This document shows, in pieces, positions 11,701-22,140 of a DNA stretch of 60,000 bases (the stretch's first letter is position 1; each line of letters begins with the position of its first letter). Below the pieces are notes generated by a model. That model saw nothing but the letters and a program-made list of their open reading frames with translations, made no database searches and was not told the origin of the DNA. The stretch comes from Tubiluchus corallicola (Eukaryota > Priapulida > Priapulimorpha > Priapulimorphida > Tubiluchidae). Position numbers and translations under genes: made by a program. The stretch covers positions 622,001 to 682,000 of the forward strand of contig JAQGDQ010000023.1 in assembly GCA_030141605.1 (NCBI GenBank). The letters are read 5' to 3'.

Positions 11701-13999
11701 CATTTACATTGTCCAACGGAAATGAGTGGTAGTTACGCATACTTTATGTTACTGTCAAGGCTGGTCTATGGAAAAATTCTGTTCCTTTCACCCTCATCAA
11801 ACAAAAAAAATTTATGAAGGTTCTGGGGAATTCCCGTGCATTTTGTTAGTGTAAAAATGCAAAATCGGATGAATATAACGGTATCAATAAAGAACAAAGG
11901 AAATAAATGAGTGGTCAAGCTGTGGTCAATAAAAGATGAATGAGCGCTTGAGAACTGTCTGGGCATTTCGTTTATCTTGCTGCCACCTATCAAAGACTAT
12001 GGCGTCTGCGTGTAAACCTCTGTCGGTTTAAAGTCTCTTTTTAGAATGTTAGTCTTTATAATAAGTTAGGTTCCGGTTCTACCGCAATTATTAATATTGA
12101 AGAAATCCCGAGCACGACAACAAGTTATTAAAAGGTTTAATGTTCGCGTCCATATTTCTTTTTGGTCTCGTTTTAATTATTCATACAACTAATAATTGTT
12201 TTCACTTTGATTAAATTAAGTGGCATAACGGATTTTGTGAACCAGTTGAACTTCTAAAGTTTTCTCTAGGGATTCGAAGCTTTTCCACATGTGGGATACC
12301 ATTGACATCCTAATGACGTTATTATGTCCATAGACATCCTTCGTTACTGTGTTCTGATCAACAACTAATTTTATTGTATAGCTACTAAATTTTGTAAATT
12401 CTGTCTAAATTACCTGATCTTTGTAGACTAACGTCAGTGTTGCAACAACCATTTGGAGAGTCAGTAGGATGAATACGCATGAGTAGTACTAGAAATGTAA
12501 CGAAAATATTGGAAGATTTAAGATATTTTTAAGTTTACACTTTAAAAGTTTTTCAACCTATTTTGTATCAATCTGATTTACTTCATAGAACACATCCCAG
12601 TTTTCACGTTCCTGTGCAACTTGCTCCTCAGTGGTCGCTAATGATGAATAATAATGACGATGCTATTGTCGAAGTCGTCCTCATAGTTCTCATTATCGTT
12701 GTTGTCATCGTTATTATCATTGTTGTAGTTCTGCTTCACGATGAAAGTGAGGCTGGTGATGATGATAAAATAATTCTATGTGATTTTCTTCGAAAATGTT
12801 TTACGAATCTTGCTAATTACTAATGCATGGTAAAAGACGAAAACAAACAAGAATTGCTTACGACTCCCAATATGCACTTGTCTGAACGTGCGGCGCCGAC
12901 ATAGCCCAAAAGTCCGAAGCAGAATGAAAAAGAACCTGCCAATATTGCGATAAGTGCGCCAGCTCTGAAGAAAAGATAAAACGACTGCTAATCATATTAT
13001 GTACAATTTTTCTACAACCGTACAATTTTTATACAGCTATACAATGTTTACACATTTATATACAACTATTTTCAGTTAGTAATTTTTAATCTGTTTTATC
13101 AACAATTTTTATGTGTGTTGTAAATATATGTAATATAGTACTAAATTCAAATAAAAATTAAATTAAATTTTGGCTGTCAGTTAAACAATTAAAGACCCAT
13201 TCACGCAAAAAGAATTGTAGACTATTTTTGAAGCAAATGCGGTATAAAACAATCATGATTTCATAAAACACCGCTATAATGGCTACTGGGAGATAGATCT
13301 TGTTCACAGTGTAAATATTTCCCATTGAAAATGTTCATGTTGCTTCGTATTCTTAGCTTAATTTACCTGATTATATCATCTTGGTTGTCGACGGTTATTG
13401 ATCCCTCTATTTCAAGATCATTCAGATCCCCATTGAAAATTAAACAGCCTCCTAGAATCAACAAAGCTCCAGCTGCCTGCAATGTATAGGCATAGTGCAA
13501 CGTACAGAAATTGCCTACAACGTGCATACACTACCTACAATGTACAGACACTACCTGCAATGTACAGACTCTACCTACAATGTACGGACACTAATTGAAA
13601 TGTACAGATACTACATGCATTGTACAATCGTTATTTCCATAGTATGCAGACCTGCATTGTATAGACATTATATGCATTGTACAGACACTATAAGCATCTT
13701 ACAGATATTACGTAAAATACACATTGACTACATGCACTGTAAAAAAACAACGAAATTTGTAAAACTGTAACTTTAGTCAGTACTAATTCTTTCGTCCATT
13801 ATTGCTCATTCTCTGAAAATCAAAATGATTTTAGGATTTATTTCATCAATTGATGTTTCTATGTTTTCTAAATACTTACCATCACAAAGAAATTGAATAT
13901 CATCAAGCAATATTTCAGTGTGTTATTCTGTTTCGGCTGAATCATAATTGCTTGTACCTCTCCTTCCTCTGTCATAAAACCCATTTTGTTAATGCCCAT
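8725..13999 (-). CDS. Tetraspanin family membrane protein
   Basis: Gene model on the minus strand: 13880-13999, 13367-13476, 12862-12964, 12414-12488, 11441-11545, 11052-11156, 9197-9285, 8945-9020 and 8725-8775; 834 bases, 277 codons. Four membrane segments are visible: about 28-53 (CLMIFNFFVMAAGALLILGG), 78-101 (AGALIAILAGSFSFCFGLLG), 112-131 (YYSCVFILLTLQMVVATLTL) and 245-271. The large loop carries CCG (174-176), PASCC (196-200) and GC (222-223), the disulphide signature of tetraspanins, which organise partner proteins in the plasma membrane. Length fits the family. The loop has five cysteines, an odd number, so exon 7 may start elsewhere or a small exon may be missing between 9286 and 11051. 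I cannot assign a subfamily. Confidence 0.88.
8945..9020 (-). CDS. Tetraspanin exon 8
   Basis: Codons 236-261: DYVNSLFLEYINVMVWMTF then IAAALE, the first half of membrane segment 4 with the usual acidic residue. Acceptor GTGCAG, donor GAG|GTACAG. Confidence 0.75.
9197..9285 (-). CDS. Tetraspanin exon 7 (start uncertain)
   Basis: Codons 207-235 plus two bases. RGCTAGKIWLELVMEA matches the GC motif and helix before membrane segment 4. Donor GC|GTAACT joins in phase to exon 8. The acceptor CCCAGAG is chosen because it keeps the frame open. The residues before RGC are unusually hydrophobic, so the true acceptor may be nearer the GC motif. Confidence 0.6.
9700..10145 (-). mobile_element. LINE 3' end in tetraspanin intron
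   Basis: The minus strand reads NYVFRKITTFKAIMLWNETP and then FNINELNQYQFKKVIKYN before a stop at about 10020, the usual C-terminal block of a non-LTR retrotransposon polymerase (aromatic-WN.LP and a final helix). About 300 bases of 3' UTR follow, with AATAAA and a TTATC tail at 9712-9730. It is 5'-truncated and followed by an inverted copy of its own sequence (10260-10300). Confidence 0.6.
10150..10284. repeat. Inverted repeat at LINE 5' truncation point
   Basis: 10150-10174 contains GTTCTATGGGGCGGCATGT; 10260-10284 is its inverted copy with one mismatch, and looser matching (an AAAGTTGTA block) continues outward on both sides. The pair sits at the broken 5' end of the LINE fragment, as expected from an inversion during target-primed insertion. 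Confidence 0.6.
11052..11156 (-). CDS. Tetraspanin exon 6
   Basis: Codons 172-206. QKCCGYNNHEDF carries the CCG signature, PASCC follows at 196-200, and NDT is a glycosylation site. Acceptor TTATAG, donor GAG|GTAAGT. Confidence 0.9.
11181..11286. repeat. Near-perfect 53-base-arm palindrome
   Basis: The sequence is symmetric about 11233/11234 (GTA|TAC), with one mismatch in about 53 base pairs. It lies in the tetraspanin intron between exons 5 and 6, ending 25 bases before the exon 6 acceptor on the coding strand. There is no loop, so it can extrude as a cruciform or fold as an RNA hairpin. Confidence 0.9.
11441..11545 (-). CDS. Tetraspanin exon 5
   Basis: Codons 137-171, the first helices of the large extracellular loop, VEKYLADEVPRYLK through NSTIFTHEWDYIQQE. 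One NxS/T glycosylation site. Acceptor ATAACAG, donor GAG|GTATTT. Confidence 0.86.
12414..12488 (-). CDS. Tetraspanin exon 4
   Basis: Codons 112-136: membrane segment 3, ending LTLVYKDQ. Acceptor TTTCTAG, donor CAG|GTAATT, phase 0 at both ends. Confidence 0.87.
12640..12765. repeat. Degenerate ATT/GTT triplet run
   Basis: Imperfect runs of ATT, GTT, GTC and GAT triplets in the intron between tetraspanin exons 3 and 4. Open on the plus strand but low-complexity, so not taken as coding. Confidence 0.5.
12862..12964 (-). CDS. Tetraspanin exon 3
   Basis: Codons 77-111: membrane segment 2, FGLLGYVGAARSDKCILG, matching the family's GCCGA.RENKCLL region. Acceptor TTCTTCAG, donor GTC|GTAAGC. Confidence 0.87.
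13367..13476 (-). CDS. Tetraspanin exon 2
   Basis: Codons 41-76 plus two bases; AAGALLILGGCLIFNGDL then the small loop to QDDII. Acceptor CATTGCAG lies inside the first unit of a minisatellite (13478-13770). Donor AG|GTAAAT. Confidence 0.85.
13478..13770. repeat. 20-base minisatellite overlapping tetraspanin exon 2 acceptor
   Basis: About a dozen diverged copies of a unit close to TACAGACACTACCTGCAATG. On the gene strand each good unit reads ATTGCAGG or ATTGTAGG, like the real acceptor of exon 2, which occupies the first unit. Confidence 0.8.
13880..13999 (-). CDS. Tetraspanin exon 1 (coding part)
   Basis: Codons 1-40, MGINKMGFMTEEGEV to LKYCLMIFNFFVM, then donor ATG|GTAAGT. Encodes a cytosolic N terminus and the start of membrane segment 1. 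A second in-frame ATG at codon 6 could also be used. Confidence 0.85.
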
Positions 14000-15744
14000 T
14001 TTGGTATCGGTAACTTATCTTGATCTATTAAGAAAGTATGTGATTTATATACTTTATTTACGAATATATACTATATATATAGTATAGTATATTAGCAAGC
14101 TGATCGAATCTCAAATCAAATCCAAGTGTCAATTTTTCGACTCGAGTTCAAGTAGCGAGTACCAAGTTCCTAACTCTGTTTTTTTACTTGGTTTAAAAGC
14201 TAACAAAACAATTAGTTCTAGGTTATATAGTTAAATATATACATTCTAGACAAATATATATACTGTTGTAGCAAATAAACTTTTGAAATATTTATTAATT
14301 GAAATTGAAATAATTATTAATTAAGCTCAAAAGTTTTTTTCAGTTTTTTTATTTCACCTATTGGTGGTTTGAAACGGAAGTATTGTTTCATTCGTAAATA
14401 AAGTAAAAATGTAATTCGTTAAACATTGTATCAAAACTACGATTGCTTATTAACAATTTGCTGCCTTTTCTGTGCAACTTTTCTTTGCTAGGAGAGTTGG
14501 CAAATTGGACTAATTTAGTGCACAGCACAAGACAATTTTGAGAAAATGATTTTCTGACAGGCAAGTTTTATCTAAATTAAAAGTGCTAAAATATTCATTT
14601 TTTTAAAAAGTCAAGTGGAAAACTGCAACCAAAATGTTTGGGACTTGATCACTTTAGTGTTAGGACTGCAGTCGATTATGCCAAGTCTTCTCATTTTGTC
14701 ATGTAAAATCATCGTATTAACAAAAGCAACCTACAAAATAATGAGTATAGTGTTTTTAGGTTAAGAAATATCTACTAATTTTCATGCATACGCAATTAAA
14801 CATACATACCTTGCTCAGACGTAGAAGAATTAGTCAAGAAATTTGTGCTAGCATTTATGATACAATGCTGAAATAATGATATAACTGTTCTTTAGTTACT
14901 GATGCTTTATTCGATTTTTCTGGAGTTAACGTTTTATAATATAACTTTTATACTGCGCAAATGCGCCTACTGTTTACTTATATGTTCGTTAAAAGCCGTA
15001 GACTTGCTAACATAGTATACCAAGTCAACACTCACCGACCTTGGCATTTACGAATATGATAATAAAATTTGCTTGCATAAGCGGCCTATTGAACTTTAAA
15101 TAATGCTGCTCATTGCTTTTGTCATGAGTATACATTTCAGTACATAGAAAACTGAAATTCAGCATTGAATCCTACTTAGTGTTGGGCAGTTAATTGTGAT
15201 AGGAAGATGAAATAATAAGCTGCTAGGCATGTTGAATGTGTATTTTCTCAGAGAAGTAGCTGGATATAATTACGGGTAAATCAAGCCGCCCTAGAGCGAG
15301 TACTGAATCCGGAGGACACCAATCCATTTGCAGGCCAGGCACAGTGTTGCTTAACTTCTCCAAGCGCATACTTAAGTCGAAGTGCTTGCCTATTAACCTA
15401 ACCTAATAAAAACAAAAAATATTTAAAGTAATAATAATTAGAATACTAATCATTAATAACCATATAATCAACTGAACTTATTTAGAGATAATCCGAAGTC
15501 TGGGCCGTTTACTAGCAAACACTGAAATGATGACTTCATTCTCAAACAAGGATAAAAATTACTATAAAATTCTTTTTATTATACTTTTTATCATTTTTAA
15601 TTATGTTATTGATGAACTAATACAGTTTACAAAAGATGGTAGTAAAATAAGCAAAAATTAATAGTTCTTGGTTAAAGCAGTCTGTGACGCCGGGTTTTAC
15701 CTGTTGGTTTTCTGTTCTTTATAACCAGATTTTCCTCAACAATT

Positions 15745-15885
15745 CCCAAACTAGTACTCCTAGCCGAGCGGTGAGGTAGTAGTACACAGACGTTAGTAGT
15801 TTAGAAACTGAATCAGTTTCTCATTGGTACCTCTACGGGGCGTACCTTGAGACAAAAGATATGGGTTCGAATCACGAGTGGGATC
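15745..15885 (+). repeat. tRNA-derived SINE or tRNA-like relic
   Basis: TAGCCGAGCGG (about 15761) resembles an internal A box and GGGTTCGAATC (about 15868) is an almost ideal B box. They are about 100 bases apart and I could not fold a proper acceptor or T stem, so a tRNA-derived SINE head or relic fits better than an active tRNA gene. Confidence 0.4.
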
Positions 15886-16789
15886 TTAAGTGTCGGTCTT
15901 GAGTTGTCGTTATTGTGTTTAGCTAACAAAGTGTGAACTATTCATAATGTTTTTACTATTCAAATACTTCAAAAAACGCACTCCAAGATACATATTTTGT
16001 GTATAAAGAACGATCAAAATTTAATTAACAAATTTGTGATGATATGATCAAAAAGATAATTTTCAAAATCAATCAGATAAATACGAGGCAAAACCCAACT
16101 AGAGATAAACAAATTAGATTCTAATACACTAGTTACTCACTAATTACCCTTTCCCTGGGAGGTACACCGAAAAACCTGTCCACGCTGAGATGGTTCACTG
16201 TCCATTAACGTCTTGGCATGCCACATAATCACTGGTGACGTCACTGGAAACGAAGTCTACACTGTCTAGTAGGTGGGGTAGGTGAGGCAACATCAAGAAT
16301 GGTTTAACTTTCTCAGAAGCTGGCATCAGGTAAATTTAGGCGGTGATATTCAGTCCAACCTTCCACATGAACAGTAGTAACTCCATAACGGCTTAAGCAA
16401 ATTGTCCCAAGTATCCATTTGGCTGTAAACTCCGATAGTGCACAAAATGTATCACAACGTATCTAGACTGCTCGAAAACGTTACTGTCCTTTAACTGTAA
16501 TCACAGCTATATAAAATGCTAAATGCCAAACTGCAACACATTACATAGTCCGCAGGTAACACGTACAGAGCAAACGTCTTTACTTCATAGCTATAAACGT
16601 GCCGACTGAAGCCGTCGAAATAAAACTAGGACGACAACCTGGTTTCCAACTTATGCATTTGTTGAAGGACAGGTGTGTGGCTTTCCCATCCCGTAGTACT
16701 TACAGTACCTATTCATAATACTAGGTAAACATTCATGTATAGTAAACTGTTCATAACACAGTCGGAATACCATGGTTGTCTTTCACTGG

Positions 16790-17265
16790 AAGGAAGTCTG
16801 ACCACTCACATTAAAATTAAAAATTACACTCATAACTTAAAATAAGCATAGTTATATGTATTAGAAAGAAGACGATGCGAAGCAGATAAAACTTAGTAAA
16901 ACTTAAAATCACAAAATGAACAGAAATGAAAATAGGAGCGTATCCTATCTGCATGAAAAAAGAAGTAATATGAAGCTGAACAAAAGTAGCAAAAATTCAA
17001 AACACACTAGATGATATAAAATTTTACACGAACTAGAAAAAGAAACTATGTAAGTTGATAAGCTTAATAAGAACTTAGAAACACAAGACAAACAGAAATT
17101 AAAATAAGAACGCATATCCTATAATTATGTTTGAATTTTACATAAATAAATTAGGTGTAAAACTGAAATCAATAAAATATTAGCAATTGCGTAAAACATA
17201 CAAGATGGAATGAAGTTTTTACATAAATTAGAAAAAGAAATAATGTAAAAGTGATAATTACAATG
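16790..17265 (-). repeat. Degenerate long tandem repeat in LINE 3' region
   Basis: Two diverged copies of a roughly 175-195 base unit. GAACAGAAATGAAAATAGGA near 16919 is matched by AAACAGAAATTAAAATAAGA near 17091, and TAGAAAAAGAAACTATGTAA near 17033 by TAGAAAAAGAAATAATGTAA near 17229. The block lies where the 3' untranslated part of the minus-strand LINE fragment at 17386-17535 would be. Confidence 0.5.
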
Positions 17266-17385
17266 GTGTAAAAGGAATAAATTGGAAAATGTGCACGCAC
17301 CTATAAACGGTGCAAGTAAGAGTTACAGCAGAATAATTGAATAAACAAAAATAAAAAAGACAGCCAACTACCCAGCTTATTACCA

Positions 17386-17535
17386 TTAGGTTCGCCTTAT
17401 TATTTGTAAGCCTGCATTAGTTGTTTGAAATAGAGATAGTGGGTAACTATAAGAAGTGGGTAATCTTACAGGCAATGGCAGTGTGTTCCATTCAAAACCA
17501 TTATTAACAAAAATATAAAACGAAGGCTGCCTGTT
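17386..17535 (-). mobile_element. LINE polymerase C-terminal fragment
   Basis: The minus strand reads RQPSFYIFVNNGFEWNTLPL then PVRLPTSYSYPLSLF, ending at a TAA at 17386. The pattern matches the last block of non-LTR polymerases and resembles the copies at 10020-10140 and 40620-40769. 5'-truncated. Confidence 0.5.
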
Positions 17536-18655
17536 ATGGAGCGCACTATGGTAGCAACAGATGTATCATGTCTAGTATTTTGTCGAACGTGTTTGACTGC
17601 CAAATATAACTGACGAAAATACTTGTAATTAGTACTCAATCATAAAAGTTGTCGATTGTAGAATACAGTACTGAGATAAAAACATATCCTGCTATAAGTT
17701 CCAGCATTGAGTCAGAGCATTGAGCTCTTTACTAAAGAAAGCCGTGGCCGGAAGTCAACTAAGTCAGCACAGCTAGAATCTAGGAATTTTCTATCAACAA
17801 CTTTTTTCCCTTTCTTGTTAATACCACAGTGACAACTAAAGTTAAGTGACCCGTCTCAGCACCCGCTGAATAATTGCTAATTGATGAAACTGATGAACTG
17901 ATGAATGAGAGATCTAAAAGCGAGCGTCTGAATTCACTGTCAGCATTTAAGTCTCATCTATGGTTCAATTACGATCTGCCTGAAGCTCATATTAAATCAT
18001 CCTTCAAGGTATATTCGATAATTGGTCACACGCACAAAGTCTGTCACTCAGTAGCTCAAAATTCAAATTAAAGTCCCCGCAAATATAAATATGGCAAATG
18101 CTCAATGCTCAATGTTTCAATATAGTATGTAGTAATAGTTATCAATATCATAAGCATTTGGTGGACTGTAAAAGTATCCAATGAGAAGCTTACTATTACC
18201 AGCTTTAATCGCAGCCAGTTCTCATTCAAGTTTGTCGTCTGTTGCAATCAACACGGGTTTTAAACAGCTTTTAGCAGCTCTCGAAGCTTTTTTCGAAACG
18301 TGAGCGTTAAAATAAAATCTTATATTTTTTTTATAAATTTATAACGTTGTGGTATATTCAGCAAAAGGGAAGAAATTGTGTTGTGAGCTCTCTGAATGTC
18401 CTGCATCAATGATTTGTAACTGAATCCTGTTGTTAGGTGCCTCAAAGTTATGTCTAGCCATAGTTCAGGGCAAAGAGCCTGCCTCATGACTGTACTCTTC
18501 TTCTCTATTCTCTCTTCTAATCTACTTAAATTTAGAGAAATACTTTTGTTTCAGACTTTCATCAGTATCACTGAAAATACATTAGTCTAGTTTTAAGTGA
18601 TTACTAATCTACGCTAACTAGTGATTACTTTAATCAATTCTCAGAATGGTGACCA

Positions 18656-18797
18656 GTAATAAACTCACAGGAAAAATCACAATTTTGGCTAGGAAAAAAG
18701 TCACAGGAAATAAGTGGCAATTATTTTTAGCTAGAGTTAGGGTTAGGATAAGGGCTGTTTCTTTTTTCCTGTGACTTTTGTCTGTGACTTTTTTATT
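18656..18797. mobile_element. Foldback element with TTAGGG core, GTCACAGG type
   Basis: The left arm has AATAAACTCACAGGAAAAATC and an inner AAAAAAGTCACAGGAAAT. The right arm has the inverted forms TTTTTTCCTGTGACTTTTGTC and GTGACTTTTTTATTC. Between them lies TAGAGTTAGGGTTAGGATAAGGG, about three telomere-like units. No coding capacity. Confidence 0.6.
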
Positions 18798-19046
18798 CAT
18801 GTTCAGTTATATCAGTCTGAAGTGTTGAGAAATCTAGCATCAGTTTCGCATCAGTTTGGTTCATGCAGGTTTTTTCCTGGAATCGACCGTCAGAAAAAAC
18901 AGATTGACAGAGAAAACAGGTAACGGTTTGGCTTGTGATGCTTACCAGAGGGCAGAGTTTACATTATACCCTTACAAAGAACACCCACGAGCATTCACGA
19001 ATACCTACGAACATCTAATACGATTTAATACGTAAATACGGGTGCG

Positions 19047-20085
19047 CGGTAAAAATGGCACAGGAAACAATGGCACAGATGGGACGGTAAGAAAAAATGG
19101 TAATATGTTTTTTTAATGCGATTGATTTCTATAATAGAACTAGAATGCACTCAGTAGGAAGCAGATCTCTGTCAAAGCCGAACAATCCTAATCTTATTGG
19201 TCTAATTCTTTTGATTAAAAAATTTAACTAAAGATAAACAAGCAAACATACAACAACTTACCACGTAACGGTATTATATAGACAAGCAAAAGACTCACAA
19301 AATGTTTGTTCATTAAATGGATTTATAATCAATAATGCACGACTGTTCCACATAGTGTTTACCTACCTTTTTAACATTAATTTTAGCCGTCGTAATAAAA
19401 ATTTAGCCGCCGTAATAGACTGACAAATATATACGTATCAACTCCACTTACAGGGCCATACACCTTAATAAGCAAAGGCTATAGACAGTGTTACACATTT
19501 TTTCAAGCTAGATTTTCTCCAAATGGAACCTGGAACGAACTCGCAGTTGTGTGTCCTGATGGAGATAATAAAAAAAGAAATACTAAATACTCCCTCTGAG
19601 ACCTGCATGAAGTGCTCCACGAACGTTTTTATACGTGATGCCGGTCGAGTTTTGCGAAAGAAGAACCGGCGAAAAGATTCCCATTTTGTCACTCCATACT
19701 CACATGTATTCACAAAGTTTCAAGGAAATCGTCTATTAATTATGACGATGATTGCCAGAATTTTGTAAACCATAACGGTTTATTTTACCAATTATTACCC
19801 ATTGCGGGTAGGACAAAAGAGACACTGAAAAACTGTGGTTAATCACGATCTTGGAAAGGTTTATATAGTGTTTGCATAATAAGATTACCGTCATAATAGA
19901 CAAAAAGCAACCAAACAAACTGTGTTGAAGCATAACTTCCTTGGCAGAGGTAAAAATAACTAAAATAATTATACCCCACTATAACCCTAACCCTAATCAC
20001 CTATATTACTAAGTGTGCCATTTTTCCTGTGCTAATTTTACCTACTTTTTCATTTGTGACATGTTTTCCTGTGCCATTTTTACCG
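19047..20085. mobile_element. 1-kb inverted-repeat element with telomere-like tract, GGCACAGG type
   Basis: The left terminus at 19047-19068 begins CGGTAAAAATGGCACAGGAA. The right terminus at 20063-20085 is its inverted copy with a single-base indel. Both ends contain further CACAGGAAA words in matching orientation (19075 region; 20015-20040). Near the right end AACCCTAACCCTAATCACC is telomere-like. No transposase was found, so it is a non-autonomous element. Confidence 0.65.
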
Positions 20086-20368
20086 TACCATTTTAACTTA
20101 TGTTCGTTAATCGACAATTCTGTACGACGCTACATCGAAGCCAAAAGTCGGGCTAATGGTTCGAGAGTTTTAAAACTTTCGTATGCGTATACCGACCACA
20201 TAAGAATAACCACGCAGGATTACGAAGCAGTACGATTTTACAACCTACGATATAGAAATCGCAATAGATTGTAAAAAATAAAAAAATAATTGATCAAAAG
20301 ACCTCATTTGTTTTTGAATGCCATCCGTCAGAACGTTGGCACTATAAAAATGGTAACGTTACGTTAAA

Positions 20369-20434
20369 TAGGTTTATCTCTTCCCTTGTACTCTCCCAAT
20401 GTAGGTTTATCTCTTCCCTTGTACTCTCCCAATG
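20369..20434. repeat. Exact 33-base tandem duplication
   Basis: A 33-base unit beginning TAGGTTTATCTCTTCCCTTG at 20369-20401 is repeated without change at 20402-20434. Identity implies a recent event. Confidence 0.9.
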
Positions 20435-22045
20435 ACTTCACATTCTTGTTTGGAAAAAATTAACCTCTCCTGTTTTTGTAAATGGGGAAAACCAGCTTAT
20501 AGAAATTTTGCAGGTAAAACGATTACATAGAAAGATTGCATGTAATATATATCTTTCCATAGTATAAAACACTTTCAATCGCTAAAATGCATAATTATTG
20601 TTACATATAGTTGATTTTTTTTAAGATTATGCAGCCATGAAATTAAAGTTTTAATTGAGTGTTATAATTCAATAATTGTAGTAAAGAATAATTAAGAGTT
20701 GAACTTGTAAATTTATTGTTGCTAAAATCTAGTTTATTATTGTTTACCTTGCTGAAATTTTCTGTAGGGAACATTAATAGCATTTTCGAATCACTCGCTC
20801 ACTGATCAGAGCCTTGATTTTCTCGGTAGGAAGATAATTAGATCAGTGATATTTATTCATAGCAAAATAAACGTATAATTTAGCGTAAGAAAAAACATTA
20901 TTTCTCCAAATCAGATGCCTTTGTTTCTTTTTTCAGTTGAATTTTAGCAAGTTGGCTGTTTATTTGACAATCAAGTAATAAACAATAGTTAGTTTTCATG
21001 CCAAGGACAATGGCTATTGTGATTCGGAATGACCGATCTGTTCGGAGAAATATTCGCCTGGGGTGACGGGTGAGCAGTTACTCTCATTACTGTGAACTAA
21101 ATGCCAAGCAATTGCAACCAATGGAATGTCTGTTGAAATTATGATTATGAGAGCAGAGCATTAACTATACCGTTTGAAATAATGGTAGTATAATTAGTGA
21201 TTGTTAGAAATGTAAATAGACGCAATTGCAGTTTTAGCACCGCTAGGAAAACGTAAATTTAATTTTTAATTATGAGACTGGGTACAATTAACGAATTATT
21301 CCACAGTTAATTAAAAGAAGAAAACTCGATTGTGTCAGGTGAAAACTTAAAAAGAAAACTAATCCGGAATGTGAAGCATTGGGTTATTCACTGCTTTAAT
21401 TTTTTCTGCCCAGCTACCATAATATGCTGTTTAGAACGCTAAATTTTTATTGTTGTCAGGGAATCCATTTCGCGAATGTGTTATTTGAAAGCCATGTAGC
21501 GTTGTCAACACAGTGTCCGTTTTATCTTAAAAATTTAGAATACAAAGTTAGAATACTCTATCGTCGTTACAATGTAAAAACTGGCAAAAAACTTATTACA
21601 TGAACGAGAATGAGAACGAGACCGGCTTCACGGCGAAACAAATCTATTTATAAGGTGCATCACAAAAGAGTAACCTAAAAATCACATAAAATTGCCGAAT
21701 TCAAAAATTTTCCGTTTCTTAATATTAACACGCTACAAAACATATCCAACTTGAAGAAAGATAAATTTAGAAAAGAAAAATGCACAGAGACACAGTTAAT
21801 AAACACCATTTCTTTTTTCTTTATTGAGATGATTTTTCATTAACAGTTAAGAAAACCCTTGAAACAGAATAAGTCATCGAAATTTGCAGAAGTAGTAGTA
21901 GTAGTGAAGAGTTGCTCGGATCGCAGCGTGCCATCTGAATAGAAAATAGCTGAAGACAGAAAGGCACGGATAAAATTTATGAAAAATGTGGGGAATGGAT
22001 TAGAACTGAAGAAAACAGAATGAAGTGGAACTGACTGGGCTAGAC

Positions 22046-22140
22046 AGGAATAGAATAGAATAGAATAGAATAGAATAGAATAGAATAGAATAGAATAGAA
22101 TAGAATAGAATAGAATAGAATAGAATAGAATAGAACAGAA
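22046..22140. repeat. (GAATA)n microsatellite
   Basis: About 18 uninterrupted copies of a GAATA unit, with one AACAG variant near the right edge. Reads as a repeated SILFY-type peptide on the minus strand, which is an artefact. Confidence 0.9.

Noticed and set aside
12563-12823. Val/Ile-rich plus-strand frame that looks like a membrane segment
   Set aside because: Comes from the GTT/ATT triplet run in a tetraspanin intron; opposite strand to the gene and no start or splice context.
13478-13770. Regular 20-base repeats as a possible CRISPR-like array
   Set aside because: Units are head-to-tail with no unique spacers and diverge gradually, in a eukaryotic intron; a minisatellite.
16140-16700. 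Less A+T-rich stretch with short minus-strand words recalling a Ty3-type zinc knuckle (PHTCPS)
   Set aside because: Every frame is broken, the Cys spacing is incomplete, and no protease or RT block follows; not enough to call an LTR element.
19523-19768. 81-codon plus-strand frame inside the 1-kb inverted-repeat element
   Set aside because: No transposase motif or composition signal, and the complementary strand is equally open; length is within chance for this region.
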